Positions 1 to 8,479 of a stretch of 30,721 bases of DNA are shown here, piece after piece (positions within the stretch are counted from its first letter, which is position 1; the number at the start of each line of letters is the position of its first letter). The notes under the pieces were generated by a model, which saw only the letters and a list, made by a program, of their open reading frames with translations, was not told the DNA's origin and searched no databases. Location: NCBI GenBank assembly GCA_913778275.1, contig CAJYWN010000022.1, forward strand, positions 1-30,721, read 5' to 3'. The position numbers and the translations under genes are program-made. The DNA comes from an uncultured Chryseobacterium sp. (lineage in GTDB: Bacteria > Bacteroidota > Bacteroidia > Flavobacteriales > Weeksellaceae).

Positions 1-38
1 TCAAGGAACAGCTTATCGTCGAACTTTACTCTAAATAA
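1..38 (+). CDS. rpsD: 30S ribosomal protein S4, C-terminal end (partial)
   Basis: The first 38 bases read, in the frame beginning at base 3, as KEQLIVELYSK followed by TAA. This is the usual C-terminal end of ribosomal protein S4, a primary 16S rRNA binder. Only the last eleven residues are in the window; the gene starts upstream. The identification rests on this short tail and on position: rpsD directly precedes rpoA and rplQ in the bacterial alpha operon, and rpoA begins 33 bases downstream. No promoter or terminator lies in that gap, so the three genes are probably cotranscribed. Confidence 0.85.
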   Translation, partial: KEQLIVELYSK

Positions 39-71
39 TTTTTTAATCAAATTTTTGCTCAACCCAATAAT

Positions 72-1067
72 ATGGCAATTTTACAATTCATAAAACCCGA
101 TAAAGTAATTTTACTTAACTCTGATGAATTTAGAGGTCAATTTGAATTCAGACCACTAGAACCAGGTTTCGGGCTTACAATCGGTAATGCTTTGAGAAGA
201 GTGTTGCTTTCTTCTCTGGAAGGTTATGCTATTTCATCTATCAAAATAGAAGGTGTAGAGCACGAATTTTCAACTATTCCAGGAGTAATCGAAGATGTTA
301 CCGAAATTATTCTTAACCTTAAGCAGGTAAGATTAAAAGCTACGGCAGAAAACCAGTCTAATGAGCAGGTTAATGCCAAAGTATCAGGTCAGACGGTTAT
401 TACTGCTGGTGATTTAGGCAAATCAATCAACGGATTTGAGGTTCTTAACCCGGATTTGGTGATCTGTAACCTAAACAGTGATGTAACTTTCGAAATTACT
501 TTCAATATTGAAAAAGGTAGAGGATACGTTCCTTCCGAACAAAATAAGTCAAACAATGCACCGGTAGGTACTATTGCAATCGACTCTATTTTCACGCCTA
601 TCAAGAAAGTACAGTATAGCATTGAAAATTATCGTGTAGAGCAAAAAACAGACTACGAAAAACTTGTATTAGATATAGAAACTGACGGATCTATCAGTCC
701 TCAGAATGCTTTAACAGAAGCTTCCAAGATATTAATTTATCACTTCATGCTATTCTCTGATGAGAGAATCACGCTTGAAACTGAAGCAGTGAAAGCATCT
801 ATCCAATATGACGAGGAAACTCTTCATACAAGACAACTCCTTAAGTCTAAATTAGCAGATATGGATCTTTCCGTAAGAGCCCTTAACTGTCTGAAGGCGG
901 CTGAAGTAGAAACTCTTGGAGAATTGGTTTCTTACAGTAAGTCTGATTTGATGAAATTCAGAAATTTTGGTAAAAAATCTTTGACAGAACTAGAAGAATT
1001 AGTGCATTCAAAAGGTCTTAACTTCGGTTTCGACGTTGCAAAATATAAGTTAGACGCTGATAAATAA
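72..1067 (+). CDS. rpoA: DNA-directed RNA polymerase subunit alpha
   Basis: Alpha subunit of RNA polymerase; its dimer scaffolds assembly of beta and beta-prime. At 331 residues it is the normal family length. The N-terminal domain (about 1-235) carries the typical [23 protein letters not shown] segment in two recognisable parts (residues 26-40 and onward), the dimerisation and assembly surface. The C-terminal domain (about 255-325), which contacts DNA and activators, shows the expected [20 protein letters not shown] core and the FGKKSL helix-hairpin-helix segment. It sits between rpsD and rplQ, six bases before rplQ, as in the alpha operon. Nothing unusual is visible. Confidence 0.99.
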   Translation: MAILQFIKPDKVILLNSDEFRGQFEFRPLEPGFGLTIGNALRRVLLSSLEGYAISSIKIEGVEHEFSTIPGVIEDVTEIILNLKQVRLKATAENQSNEQVNAKVSGQTVITAGDLGKSINGFEVLNPDLVICNLNSDVTFEITFNIEKGRGYVPSEQNKSNNAPVGTIAIDSIFTPIKKVQYSIENYRVEQKTDYEKLVLDIETDGSISPQNALTEASKILIYHFMLFSDERITLETEAVKASIQYDEETLHTRQLLKSKLADMDLSVRALNCLKAAEVETLGELVSYSKSDLMKFRNFGKKSLTELEELVHSKGLNFGFDVAKYKLDADK

Positions 1068-1073
1068 TTAATA

Positions 1074-1598
1074 ATGAGACACGGTAAAAAATTCAATCAC
1101 TTAGGAAGAACAGCTTCTCACAGAAGTGCTTTACTTTCTAATATGGCTTGTTCTCTAATTGAGCATAAAAGAATCAACACTACTGTTGCTAAAGCAAAAG
1201 CTTTAAGAGTATATGTTGAACCTCTATTAACAAAAGCAAAAGAAGATACTACACACAATAGAAGAATTGTTTTTTCATATCTTCAAAATAAAGAAGCAGT
1301 TGCTGAATTGTTCAGAACTGTAGCACCTAAAATCGCTGAGAGAAACGGTGGGTACACAAGAATCATCAAAACTGGTTTCAGACCTGGTGATGCTGCCGAT
1401 ACTGCTCTTATCGAATTGGTAGACTTCAATGAGCTTTACAACCCTAATGCTGAAGAGAAGAAAACAACAAGAAGAAGCAGAAGGTCTGCAACAGCTAAGA
1501 AAGAAGCTGTAGTAGCTGAAGCTCCTGTTGTAGAAGAAAAAGCTGCTGAGCCAACTGCTGAAGCTGCAGATTCTACAGAAGAAAAAACTGAAGAATAA
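1074..1598 (+). CDS. rplQ: 50S ribosomal protein L17 with acidic C-terminal tail
   Basis: Ribosomal protein L17 of the large subunit. The N-terminal part ([13 protein letters not shown], then [19 protein letters not shown]) is the diagnostic L17 start, and the conserved domain runs to about residue 118 ([13 protein letters not shown]). The protein is 174 residues, longer than the roughly 120-130 of well-known homologues. The excess is a low-complexity tail: a basic stretch rich in Arg/Lys/Ser (about 127-142), then Ala/Glu/Val/Pro repeats to the end. Such tails are common on Bacteroidota L17. It follows rpoA by six bases and is the last gene of the operon, ending just before a strong terminator. 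Confidence 0.98.
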   Translation: MRHGKKFNHLGRTASHRSALLSNMACSLIEHKRINTTVAKAKALRVYVEPLLTKAKEDTTHNRRIVFSYLQNKEAVAELFRTVAPKIAERNGGYTRIIKTGFRPGDAADTALIELVDFNELYNPNAEEKKTTRRSRRSATAKKEAVVAEAPVVEEKAAEPTAEAADSTEEKTEE

Positions 1599-1615
1599 TA
1601 TTCATTTCAGATACA

Positions 1616-1647
1616 GAAAAACCGTTCAGATTCTGAACGGTTTTTTT
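1616..1647 (+). terminator. Rho-independent terminator after rplQ
   Basis: An 8-bp perfect stem, CCGTTCAG (1622-1629) with CTGAACGG (1633-1640), has a 3-base loop, is preceded by five A and followed by seven T (1641-1647). It lies 18 bases after the rplQ stop and ends the ribosomal operon. The preceding A-run would also let it work on the minus strand, where the lipoprotein gene ends at 1653. Confidence 0.93.
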
Positions 1648-1652
1648 ATTGC

Positions 1653-2072
1653 CTAAATTTTCGTTTTTACCAGCTCAATGATATTGTTGCCCTGATCAAG
1701 AATCAGGCTGTCTCCTTTTACAGTAGCCTTCATATCCATCTTCTCATATACTGTTTCGTTACCCTTCGATTCAACTTTATTAAGAATAAATGTTTTATTG
1801 TTGCTCCGCACGCTTATTGTTTTCTCATCATAATTAAAAACTACTTTGGCCAGGCTTCCATCTGTCGCTTTGTAAACATAATCTGTTTTTACGTACTTTT
1901 TCCCGTTGATATCTGTTTCATAATGAATAGTGGAATCTACTTTGCCGTTATCCGCCAATATTACTCCTGACCTGTCTGATTGTAGTACACTCTTATTCCC
2001 GTTTTCACTTTTTTTGCAGCCTGTAAATAAAAATACAGTTATTGCTGCCGCTGCGAAAATTCCCTTTTTCAT
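1653..2072 (-). CDS. Small putative lipoprotein, unknown function
   Basis: 139 residues, not recognised. It starts with a short basic n-region, a hydrophobic stretch and a lipobox (FTGC, Cys19), followed by KKS, so it is predicted to be a lipoprotein exported by Sec and lipidated on Cys19. The mature part (about 120 residues) is polar with alternating short hydrophobic stretches, suggesting a small beta-rich domain; no catalytic motif is visible. It is divergent from the two-component operon starting at 2254, sharing a 181-base control region, and has a plausible own promoter at 2134-2163. Its stop lies beside the rplQ terminator. A link to the two-component system is only an inference from the divergent layout. 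Confidence 0.8.
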   Translation of the reverse strand: MKKGIFAAAAITVFLFTGCKKSENGNKSVLQSDRSGVILADNGKVDSTIHYETDINGKKYVKTDYVYKATDGSLAKVVFNYDEKTISVRSNNKTFILNKVESKGNETVYEKMDMKATVKGDSLILDQGNNIIELVKTKI

Positions 2073-2133
2073 GATGTTAATTTTTTTTAATGTATTGATT
2101 GTTAAATATGTTAAAGAATATTATTTTTTTTGC

Positions 2134-2163
2134 TAAATTTAATAAAAACAAAAACTAAACCAA
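2134..2163 (-). promoter_or_regulatory. Bacteroidota-type promoter for the 1653-2072 lipoprotein
   Basis: On the minus strand a TTG (-33 element, complement of 2161-2163) is followed after 19 bases by TAAATTTA (complement of 2134-2141), seven of eight matches to the TAnnTTTG -7 element. It implies a leader of about 55 bases before the start at 2072. Spacing fits the family; the last base of the -7 box is off consensus. Confidence 0.45.
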
Positions 2164-2203
2164 CAGAATAGAACTCAAACTTTAAAATTACCCGAAAGAG
2201 TAA

Positions 2204-2234
2204 TTGACTTATTGTAGTTTTCTGGTGAAATTTG
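2204..2234 (+). promoter_or_regulatory. Bacteroidota-type promoter for the two-component operon
   Basis: TTG at 2204-2206 is followed after 20 bases by GAAATTTG at 2227-2234, seven of eight matches to TAnnTTTG. The expected transcription start is near 2240, giving a leader of about 13 bases before the ATG at 2254. Confidence 0.45.
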
Positions 2235-2253
2235 TACTATATACATTATCAAC

Positions 2254-2886
2254 ATGAGCATAACCATAGCCATCGTAGAAGACGAAAAAAACTACAACAA
2301 TGCATTAAAAAAAATCATCAACTATCAGGATGATATGGAAGTGATTGCCCAGTTTTTCGATGGCATTGATGCTCTAAACAATCTCTCAAATATTTCTCCG
2401 GATGTCGTAATGATGGATATTCAGCTGCAGGATATGCTGGGTATTGAAATCATCGAACAGCTAAAAAAAGAACTCCCTGATACACAGTTTATCATGTGTA
2501 CCAGCTTTGAAGATGATGAGAAAGTTTTCAATTCTCTTAAGGCCGGCGCAATGGGATATCTTGTAAAAGGCGAAAGTATGGACAAAATCCTTTCCTCAAT
2601 CCGCGATGTATATAATGGCGGTGCTCCAATGAGCTTTTCCATCGCCAGAAAAGTATTAAGCCATTTCGAAAGAAAACTTCCCGAAATTAAAGGTTTTGAC
2701 GAATTAACGGAAAGAGAAAAAGAGATTCTGGAACTGCTGTCTCAGGGTTTGCTATACAAAGAAATCGCTGGAAAAAAGTTCATCAGTATTGATACGGTGA
2801 AAAAGCATGTAGGAAATATTTACAGAAAACTCCACGTCAATAACAAAGTGGAGGCTATTAATAAATTTAACCATTTTAAAAACTAA
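2254..2886 (+). CDS. NarL/FixJ-family response regulator (LuxR-type HTH)
   Basis: Two-component response regulator of 210 residues. The receiver domain (1-120) has the acidic pair E9-D10, the predicted phosphoacceptor Asp55 in VVMMD, Thr83 or Ser84 as switch residue and Lys105 in YLVKGE. The GerE/LuxR-type helix-turn-helix lies at about 148-205, with the hallmark LTEREKEILELLSQG start and TVKKHVGNIYRKL recognition helix. Such proteins bind DNA as phosphorylated dimers. It is the first of four closely spaced genes; the histidine kinase at 4274 is of the HisKA_3 type that normally partners NarL regulators, so the two are very likely a cognate pair. Target genes are unknown; the divergent lipoprotein is a candidate. 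Confidence 0.95.
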   Translation: MSITIAIVEDEKNYNNALKKIINYQDDMEVIAQFFDGIDALNNLSNISPDVVMMDIQLQDMLGIEIIEQLKKELPDTQFIMCTSFEDDEKVFNSLKAGAMGYLVKGESMDKILSSIRDVYNGGAPMSFSIARKVLSHFERKLPEIKGFDELTEREKEILELLSQGLLYKEIAGKKFISIDTVKKHVGNIYRKLHVNNKVEAINKFNHFKN

Positions 2887-2891
2887 TAATT

Positions 2892-3638
2892 ATGAAAAGT
2901 TTGAAATCATTGGCCACTGCAATATTACTTAGTATAGCATTATTGAGCTGTAAAAAAGGAGAACCCACAACGGAAACCAGTGATAGTGTTAGTTCTGTAG
3001 CTACCGATACAGCGAAATCAAATGTGGATAACCCAGCAATTTTTAAAGAATACATCCCTGCTTATATTGAGGGGCAATATACAAGAAAGTTTAACCAAGT
3101 CGCATCAATACATCCCAATCTGCTTAAGGCATTTACTTTAGATTATCCGGCTTTCAAAGAGTTGGTAGAAAATCATAACCACTACAAATGGGCAAAATTT
3201 TACTTTATTCAGGATTCTGCAAATTCTAAAATGAATCTGGGATTGGCTTTCTCAAATAATGATGATTACACAGATATCAGTTCTGATGACCAATTTGTTT
3301 TAGCAAATAATAAGTTTCAAGGTGATCAGCAACTTCAGCAAAAAATTAAGCAATATCAAACTTCATTAGCAACACAAACAGGATTCAACAACAAAAAGGC
3401 CACCGAATGCATATTATATACAGTTTCTGAAATAGAAAACTATTTTAATATAGCACAAACTAAGAAAATTTCACAGCTGGAATTCACAATGATCTATTTC
3501 TGCCAGGCCAACGACAGTAATGGCAATGAATACAACAGGTATGCTAGTAAATATGACCGTATTTCCTTTGCTGTTCATGCCTTATACAGCGACGGGACAA
3601 GTGATCTCGGTTACGACGCGGGAGATTTAAAGCCATAG
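2892..3638 (+). CDS. Putative lipoprotein in two-component operon, unknown function
   Basis: 248 residues, not recognised. A typical lipoprotein signal (hydrophobic 8-18, lipobox LLSC with Cys20) is followed by a Ser/Thr/Asp-rich linker to about residue 48, then a globular domain of about 195 residues rich in Asn, Gln and aromatic residues. No catalytic motif is visible. It starts five bases after the response regulator stop and ends four bases before the next gene, so it is cotranscribed with the two-component system. A lipidated periplasmic or outer-membrane accessory or sensor role is a guess from position. Confidence 0.8.
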   Translation: MKSLKSLATAILLSIALLSCKKGEPTTETSDSVSSVATDTAKSNVDNPAIFKEYIPAYIEGQYTRKFNQVASIHPNLLKAFTLDYPAFKELVENHNHYKWAKFYFIQDSANSKMNLGLAFSNNDDYTDISSDDQFVLANNKFQGDQQLQQKIKQYQTSLATQTGFNNKKATECILYTVSEIENYFNIAQTKKISQLEFTMIYFCQANDSNGNEYNRYASKYDRISFAVHALYSDGTSDLGYDAGDLKP

Positions 3639-3642
3639 TAAA

Positions 3643-4287
3643 ATGCTCATCGGACTTGTATATAAATTCGTATTACTCGTTACGCTTATGCAAGCATACA
3701 TTCTGGGTAGAAGATATTCTTTTTCTTCCCAGAATTATCTCTTCCTGTACTTACTCGTTACTTTCATTAATGAATCCGTGTCATTTATAAGAAATATAAT
3801 AAATCCGGATATCAAGGTCGGCTTACAGTACAATCTTTATTTCATATTTTGCATATTGTATTTTTCGATATTTTTCTTAAAATTATTTTCGGGAAACGCA
3901 AAGAAAATACTGGTGATAGCATCAATTCTGTCATTGGGATATATCTTCATCAATACTGATTTTACGGGTGAAGAATTCGATAATAAAATCGGAATCATCA
4001 TTACCCTTTTTTACATTATGATCTCACTGCTGTGGTTTTTTCATAAAATTTCTTTTTTTGACCAGCGCAAAATTACCCATGATCCTGCATTCTGGGTATC
4101 TACAGCTTTGCTGATGTGGAGTTGTTTTTTTCTTTTTAGGGTCACACCTATGTTTTATTTTGCCCAGGAAGATGAAGAGTTTTTAGACTTTCTGAAAGTC
4201 GGACAAAATTTCATCAATATAGGAATGTATATGATGTTTTATATTTCACTTATACAATATAAAAAAATGAGCCATGAACCACATTGA
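3643..4287 (+). CDS. Polytopic membrane protein before histidine kinase, possible split sensor
   Basis: 214 residues, about seven predicted membrane helices (roughly 2-20, 31-48, 62-82, 87-103, 115-133, 148-168, 186-206) and almost no soluble domain. Family not recognised. Its last 14 bases overlap the histidine kinase gene in another frame, which implies translational coupling. The kinase has only one N-terminal helix and no recognisable sensor domain, so this protein may supply the membrane sensing part. That split arrangement is an inference from gene order. A few acidic residues lie in loops (TGEEFDN at about 108-114, QEDEEF near 175-180). Confidence 0.8.
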   Translation: MLIGLVYKFVLLVTLMQAYILGRRYSFSSQNYLFLYLLVTFINESVSFIRNIINPDIKVGLQYNLYFIFCILYFSIFFLKLFSGNAKKILVIASILSLGYIFINTDFTGEEFDNKIGIIITLFYIMISLLWFFHKISFFDQRKITHDPAFWVSTALLMWSCFFLFRVTPMFYFAQEDEEFLDFLKVGQNFINIGMYMMFYISLIQYKKMSHEPH

Positions 4288-5065
4288 AGACGATATAAAG
4301 CTTGCTTATATCATTGCTATCGGGATAATGATGATTTTTGTAATCTTCATTATTGTTGTTATTTTAATGTACAATAAAAGACAGCTGCTTCACCTGCGCG
4401 AACAACAGCTCAAAGAATCCGAATACCAAAACCAGCTCCTCCAGAAAGAACTGGAAAAACAGAAACTCATCGAAAAAGAAAGAGAAAGGATTTCCCACGA
4501 TATGCATGACGATCTCGGAGCAGGAATTTCTGCATTAAAATTGCAGGCTGAATTTTTAAAACAAAAAGCCGAAGACGAGGAATTAAAAAGTGACATCGAA
4601 GAGCTTCTCAAAACCTCAGAGGAAATGAACCTTTCTATGAGAGAAATGCTCTGGAGCCTGAATTCGGGGAATGATACGCTGGGAAGCTTTGTTGATTATG
4701 CTAAAACATACGCACAGAACTTTCTCAAAAAAACAACCATTCAGCTTGTCATTGAGGATGAAGATTTAATTTTCGAAACCGTCATATCTACGGAACAGAG
4801 ACGCAATTTGTTTTTATGCCTAAAAGAGGCGCTTAATAATGCTTACAAGCACAGCAGTTCTAGTCAGATCAAATTATTATTTACGCAGAAAGATCACGAA
4901 TTTATCATGAAAGTCTCCGACAACGGAATCGGAATCAAACCGGGAAATCCTGAAGGAAATGGCCTTCGCAATATGAAGCGCAGGATGCAGGAACAAAACG
5001 GCCACTGCGAATTTACAACGGAAAACGGAATGCATATTCTTTTTAAACTTGATGTAAATCCTTGA
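4274..5065 (+). CDS. Sensor histidine kinase, HisKA_3/NarX type
   Basis: 263-residue kinase. One membrane helix (about 10-33) is followed by a charged coiled-coil (about 36-72) and a HisKA_3 dimerisation domain with the signature RISHDMHDDLG; the phosphorylated residue by family analogy is His78 in MHDD. The HATPase domain follows: N-box near NNAYKHSS, G1 box DNGIGI, and G2 GNGLRNMKRRM near 235. There is no PAS, HAMP or large periplasmic domain, so signal input must come from the membrane helix or a partner, perhaps the overlapping upstream membrane protein. It is the last gene of the operon begun by the response regulator at 2254, its likely partner. No terminator is evident downstream. Confidence 0.93.
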   Translation: MNHIEDDIKLAYIIAIGIMMIFVIFIIVVILMYNKRQLLHLREQQLKESEYQNQLLQKELEKQKLIEKERERISHDMHDDLGAGISALKLQAEFLKQKAEDEELKSDIEELLKTSEEMNLSMREMLWSLNSGNDTLGSFVDYAKTYAQNFLKKTTIQLVIEDEDLIFETVISTEQRRNLFLCLKEALNNAYKHSSSSQIKLLFTQKDHEFIMKVSDNGIGIKPGNPEGNGLRNMKRRMQEQNGHCEFTTENGMHILFKLDVNP

Positions 5066-5084
5066 AAATTATTCTTTTGTGTAA

Positions 5085-5115
5085 TTCTTTTATAAGATTT
5101 TTACTACTAAATTTG
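5085..5115 (+). promoter_or_regulatory. Promoter for the 5140-6939 gene cluster
   Basis: TAAATTTG at 5108-5115 is a perfect TAnnTTTG -7 element. A TTC, two of three -33 bases, lies 20 bases upstream (5085-5087). The start would be near 5121, about 19 bases before the ATG at 5140, so this cluster is probably transcribed separately from the two-component operon. Confidence 0.5.
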
Positions 5116-5139
5116 ATATAACCAAAACAAAAATTAATC

Positions 5140-5475
5140 ATGAAAACAACAATTGACAACACCTTTGAAGATTTTAAAGCAGCATTAAACAATAATCCGG
5201 CACTTCAGGAAGAATTTAAGACTGATCCTGTGAAAGCAGCAGAAAATCTTGTAATTGCAAACCCGAAAGATACCGATCCCTGGATTTACAGAATCATTGT
5301 TATTTCTCTTGGATTAGCAATTTTTTCAATTATAGTCACGCTTACTATAATGACAATGAGCGTAGCAAAAGATGATTTCAACCCTCAGATCATTACAATT
5401 TTCACAGCAATTTCGTCCGGAGCAATAGGTGCCCTTGCAGGCCTGCTGGCACCTTCGCCCAATAATTCTAAATAA
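5140..5475 (+). CDS. Small two-helix membrane protein, unknown function
   Basis: 111 residues, not recognised. The N-terminal 45 residues are soluble and helical-looking, with FEDFKAALNNNPALQEEFK followed by DPVKAAENL, loosely like the short helical leader-type domains that repeat L-x-x-P and D-P patterns. Two hydrophobic segments follow (about 50-75 and 82-104, the second rich in Ala/Gly). There is no signal peptide, so the N-terminus is probably cytoplasmic. It has its own promoter and is first of three close genes (11 bases to the next), none with a recognised function. The helical leader resemblance is weak and not an assignment. Confidence 0.75.
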   Translation: MKTTIDNTFEDFKAALNNNPALQEEFKTDPVKAAENLVIANPKDTDPWIYRIIVISLGLAIFSIIVTLTIMTMSVAKDDFNPQIITIFTAISSGAIGALAGLLAPSPNNSK

Positions 5476-5486
5476 TATAGGAATCT

Positions 5487-5807
5487 ATGAAACCATTAAC
5501 ATTAAACCTCACTGTAACAGGCGGAACTTCAATTTTAGGAATTGTTTGTAAGATCTTTAAAAAAGGAAGTACAGTTCCGATGATTGAAATGACAAAAGAC
5601 GCATCTTTTTCATACAAATTCAATTTGGAAGATAAAACAGAGTATGATCTTTATATAATTGGATCAAATCCCATTTCGGATAATAAAAAAACAGTTATCA
5701 AACTGCTGGATTGTGATGATTTTACTTTTGATCCGACATCTGATAAAAACCCGGCTACCAAGACCGGAAAAGCATACCTGGTAACTTATTCATTTAATAC
5801 AAATTAA
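5487..5807 (+). CDS. Hypothetical protein, probable beta-sandwich
   Basis: 106 residues, not recognised. No signal peptide or membrane helix. The pattern of alternating hydrophobic and polar residues (LTLNLTVTGGTS, then YDLYIIGSNP, and YLVTYSF at the end) suggests a small all-beta domain of immunoglobulin-like type. It lies 11 bases after the two-helix membrane protein and four bases before the secreted protein at 5812, clearly in one transcription unit. Function cannot be inferred. Confidence 0.72.
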   Translation: MKPLTLNLTVTGGTSILGIVCKIFKKGSTVPMIEMTKDASFSYKFNLEDKTEYDLYIIGSNPISDNKKTVIKLLDCDDFTFDPTSDKNPATKTGKAYLVTYSFNTN

Positions 5808-5811
5808 GACC

Positions 5812-6939
5812 ATGAAAAATTTAATCTATAAAATATTTTTCATAATTCTTCTTCAAAACCTCACCATACTTACAGCTCAGGATATTAAACTCAATGAGAA
5901 AACAATAAATTCAGCCGGGGTTTACAAAAGAATACAGGAAACAAAAACAGGAAACTGGAAAGATGTCATGACAGATTTTATGCAGGCTGCTGTTAAAGAT
6001 CTTACAGGTGATAAAAAATCTTTCCAGTATAAGGCGAGTATTTTTTCAATAAAATCTAAGGCAGACAGCACTTTGCTCGTAGATTACAATTACACAAAAG
6101 AAACTTTTAGCAGGAATTTTCAGATTGTAATAGGACTAAATCTTGATAATGACTATAAGTTTGAAGGTTTTGAATATGGTTTTGATTGGGCAATTATCAA
6201 CAAACGGGACCTTAGTGTAGCCAGGGCATCAAAAGAACTTGAAGACCTTTTCCAGTCCCAAAGCTCTATATTGATTGATAAATTACAGGCCTACAGTCAA
6301 ACTCATGATGAAAATGAATTTGTAAAATTAAAACAAATTATCAATGATGCATTAGAGAAAGGGCAATATGTCCCTCGCGAAAATTTTCCTGAAGCATTTT
6401 TAAATACTTTACCGGAAAATTATACGAAAATGTCAAAAACATTTGAAAAACAATTCAATGACGAAATTGAAGCAATAAGAATGCGTCCTTTACTTACGGT
6501 CGGCTTTCATAGCAACTTTAGAAAAGATGCTAAGTTTTTGGATGAATATAATGCCAATTTAGTATATCTGCAGGGACTAACTAAAAAAGGGAATAAATTG
6601 GAAATTGATTTCAGAAGCCAGTTTAAAGCGAAAGATAGTTTGGCAATATCAGTGATTAAGAGGAAAGAATTTTCATCCCAGCTGGGGTTAAACATTTCAA
6701 TACTTAAAAAAGGAGAAAAATCCCTAATAGAATTTAAGCCTAATTTTGAATATAAAAGAATATTCTCCGGATTAATGGAGGATGAAAAAAACAACCAGTT
6801 CCTGGCAAATGCTGATCTAAGAATAAAAGTTTTAAAGAATCTTTGGATCCCTTTAGTATTGAAATATGATATTGAGAACAATAATCTTTTTGGGTTTCTA
6901 AATATCAGCCTCAATCTTGAAGCTATAAAAAATGAATAA
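5812..6939 (+). CDS. Secreted protein of unknown function
   Basis: 375 residues, not recognised. A signal peptide (basic MKNLIYK, hydrophobic 8-20, cleavage near TAQD at about 22-23) indicates export. The mature N-terminal part (25-125) is mixed alpha/beta; the middle (130-220) is strongly helical and charged; the C-terminal part (225-375) is made of alternating hydrophobic strands (LLTVGFHSNF, LEIDFRSQF, SLIEFKPNFEYKRIF, LWIPLVLKYDIE, LFGFLNISLNLEAI), like transmembrane beta-strands of an outer-membrane barrel. A small barrel with a periplasmic helical domain is therefore possible, as inference. Third gene of its unit; a weak terminator follows. Confidence 0.75.
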   Translation: MKNLIYKIFFIILLQNLTILTAQDIKLNEKTINSAGVYKRIQETKTGNWKDVMTDFMQAAVKDLTGDKKSFQYKASIFSIKSKADSTLLVDYNYTKETFSRNFQIVIGLNLDNDYKFEGFEYGFDWAIINKRDLSVARASKELEDLFQSQSSILIDKLQAYSQTHDENEFVKLKQIINDALEKGQYVPRENFPEAFLNTLPENYTKMSKTFEKQFNDEIEAIRMRPLLTVGFHSNFRKDAKFLDEYNANLVYLQGLTKKGNKLEIDFRSQFKAKDSLAISVIKRKEFSSQLGLNISILKKGEKSLIEFKPNFEYKRIFSGLMEDEKNNQFLANADLRIKVLKNLWIPLVLKYDIENNNLFGFLNISLNLEAIKNE

Positions 6940-6970
6940 GATATATAAGTTAAAGCCTGTATCTTTTTTA
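6938..6970 (+). terminator. Weak candidate terminator after the 5140-6939 cluster
   Basis: AAGATATA (6938-6945) can pair with TGTATCTT (6958-6965) with one G-U pair and a 12-base loop, followed by a T-rich run. The stem is AT-rich and includes the end of the stop codon, so it is only a candidate. Confidence 0.3.
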
Positions 6971-7069
6971 TTCTATCAAACAGTCTTATTGCTTTAAAAT
7001 TAACTAAAATTTAACTCTGAATAAACGTATAAATTACCACACATCTGCTTTAAAAAGTTAAAAATTGAT

Positions 7070-7077
7070 TAAATTTG
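7070..7077 (+). promoter_or_regulatory. -7 element of the eno promoter
   Basis: TAAATTTG is a perfect TAnnTTTG match 23 bases before the eno start at 7101. No good TTG lies at the right distance; CTG at 7045-7047 is the closest (22-base spacer). The -7 element alone supports an independent eno promoter. Confidence 0.5.
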
Positions 7078-7082
7078 TCTGA

Positions 7083-8393
<1,311 letters not shown>

Positions 8394-8412
8394 TTAATCG
8401 AAATTATAAATA

Positions 8413-8445
8413 ACGGCAAGCGAAATTTTTAGTTTGCCGTGTTTT
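8413..8445 (+). terminator. Rho-independent terminator after eno
   Basis: ACGGCAA (8413-8419) pairs with TTGCCGT (8434-8440); inner pairs (G-U, C-G, then AAA with TTT) can extend the stem. A short GTTTT tail follows. The 3-prime arm also holds the TTTG that fits as the -33 element of the gltA promoter. Confidence 0.75.
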
Positions 8446-8464
8446 GTAATAAGTAGTATATTTA
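8433..8464 (+). promoter_or_regulatory. Promoter for gltA overlapping the eno terminator
   Basis: TTTG at 8433-8436 (-33) and TATATTTA at 8457-8464 (seven of eight matches to TAnnTTTG) are separated by 20 bases. The transcription start would be near 8471 and the leader about nine bases long. Confidence 0.45.
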
Positions 8465-8479
8465 GAAAAAAAATAAATA

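Noticed and set aside
5140..5475. Nif11/nitrile-hydratase-leader-type peptide precursor, from the helical N-terminal segment.
   Set aside because: The rest of the protein is two membrane helices without a GG cleavage site or core peptide, and the similarity is only a loose pattern.
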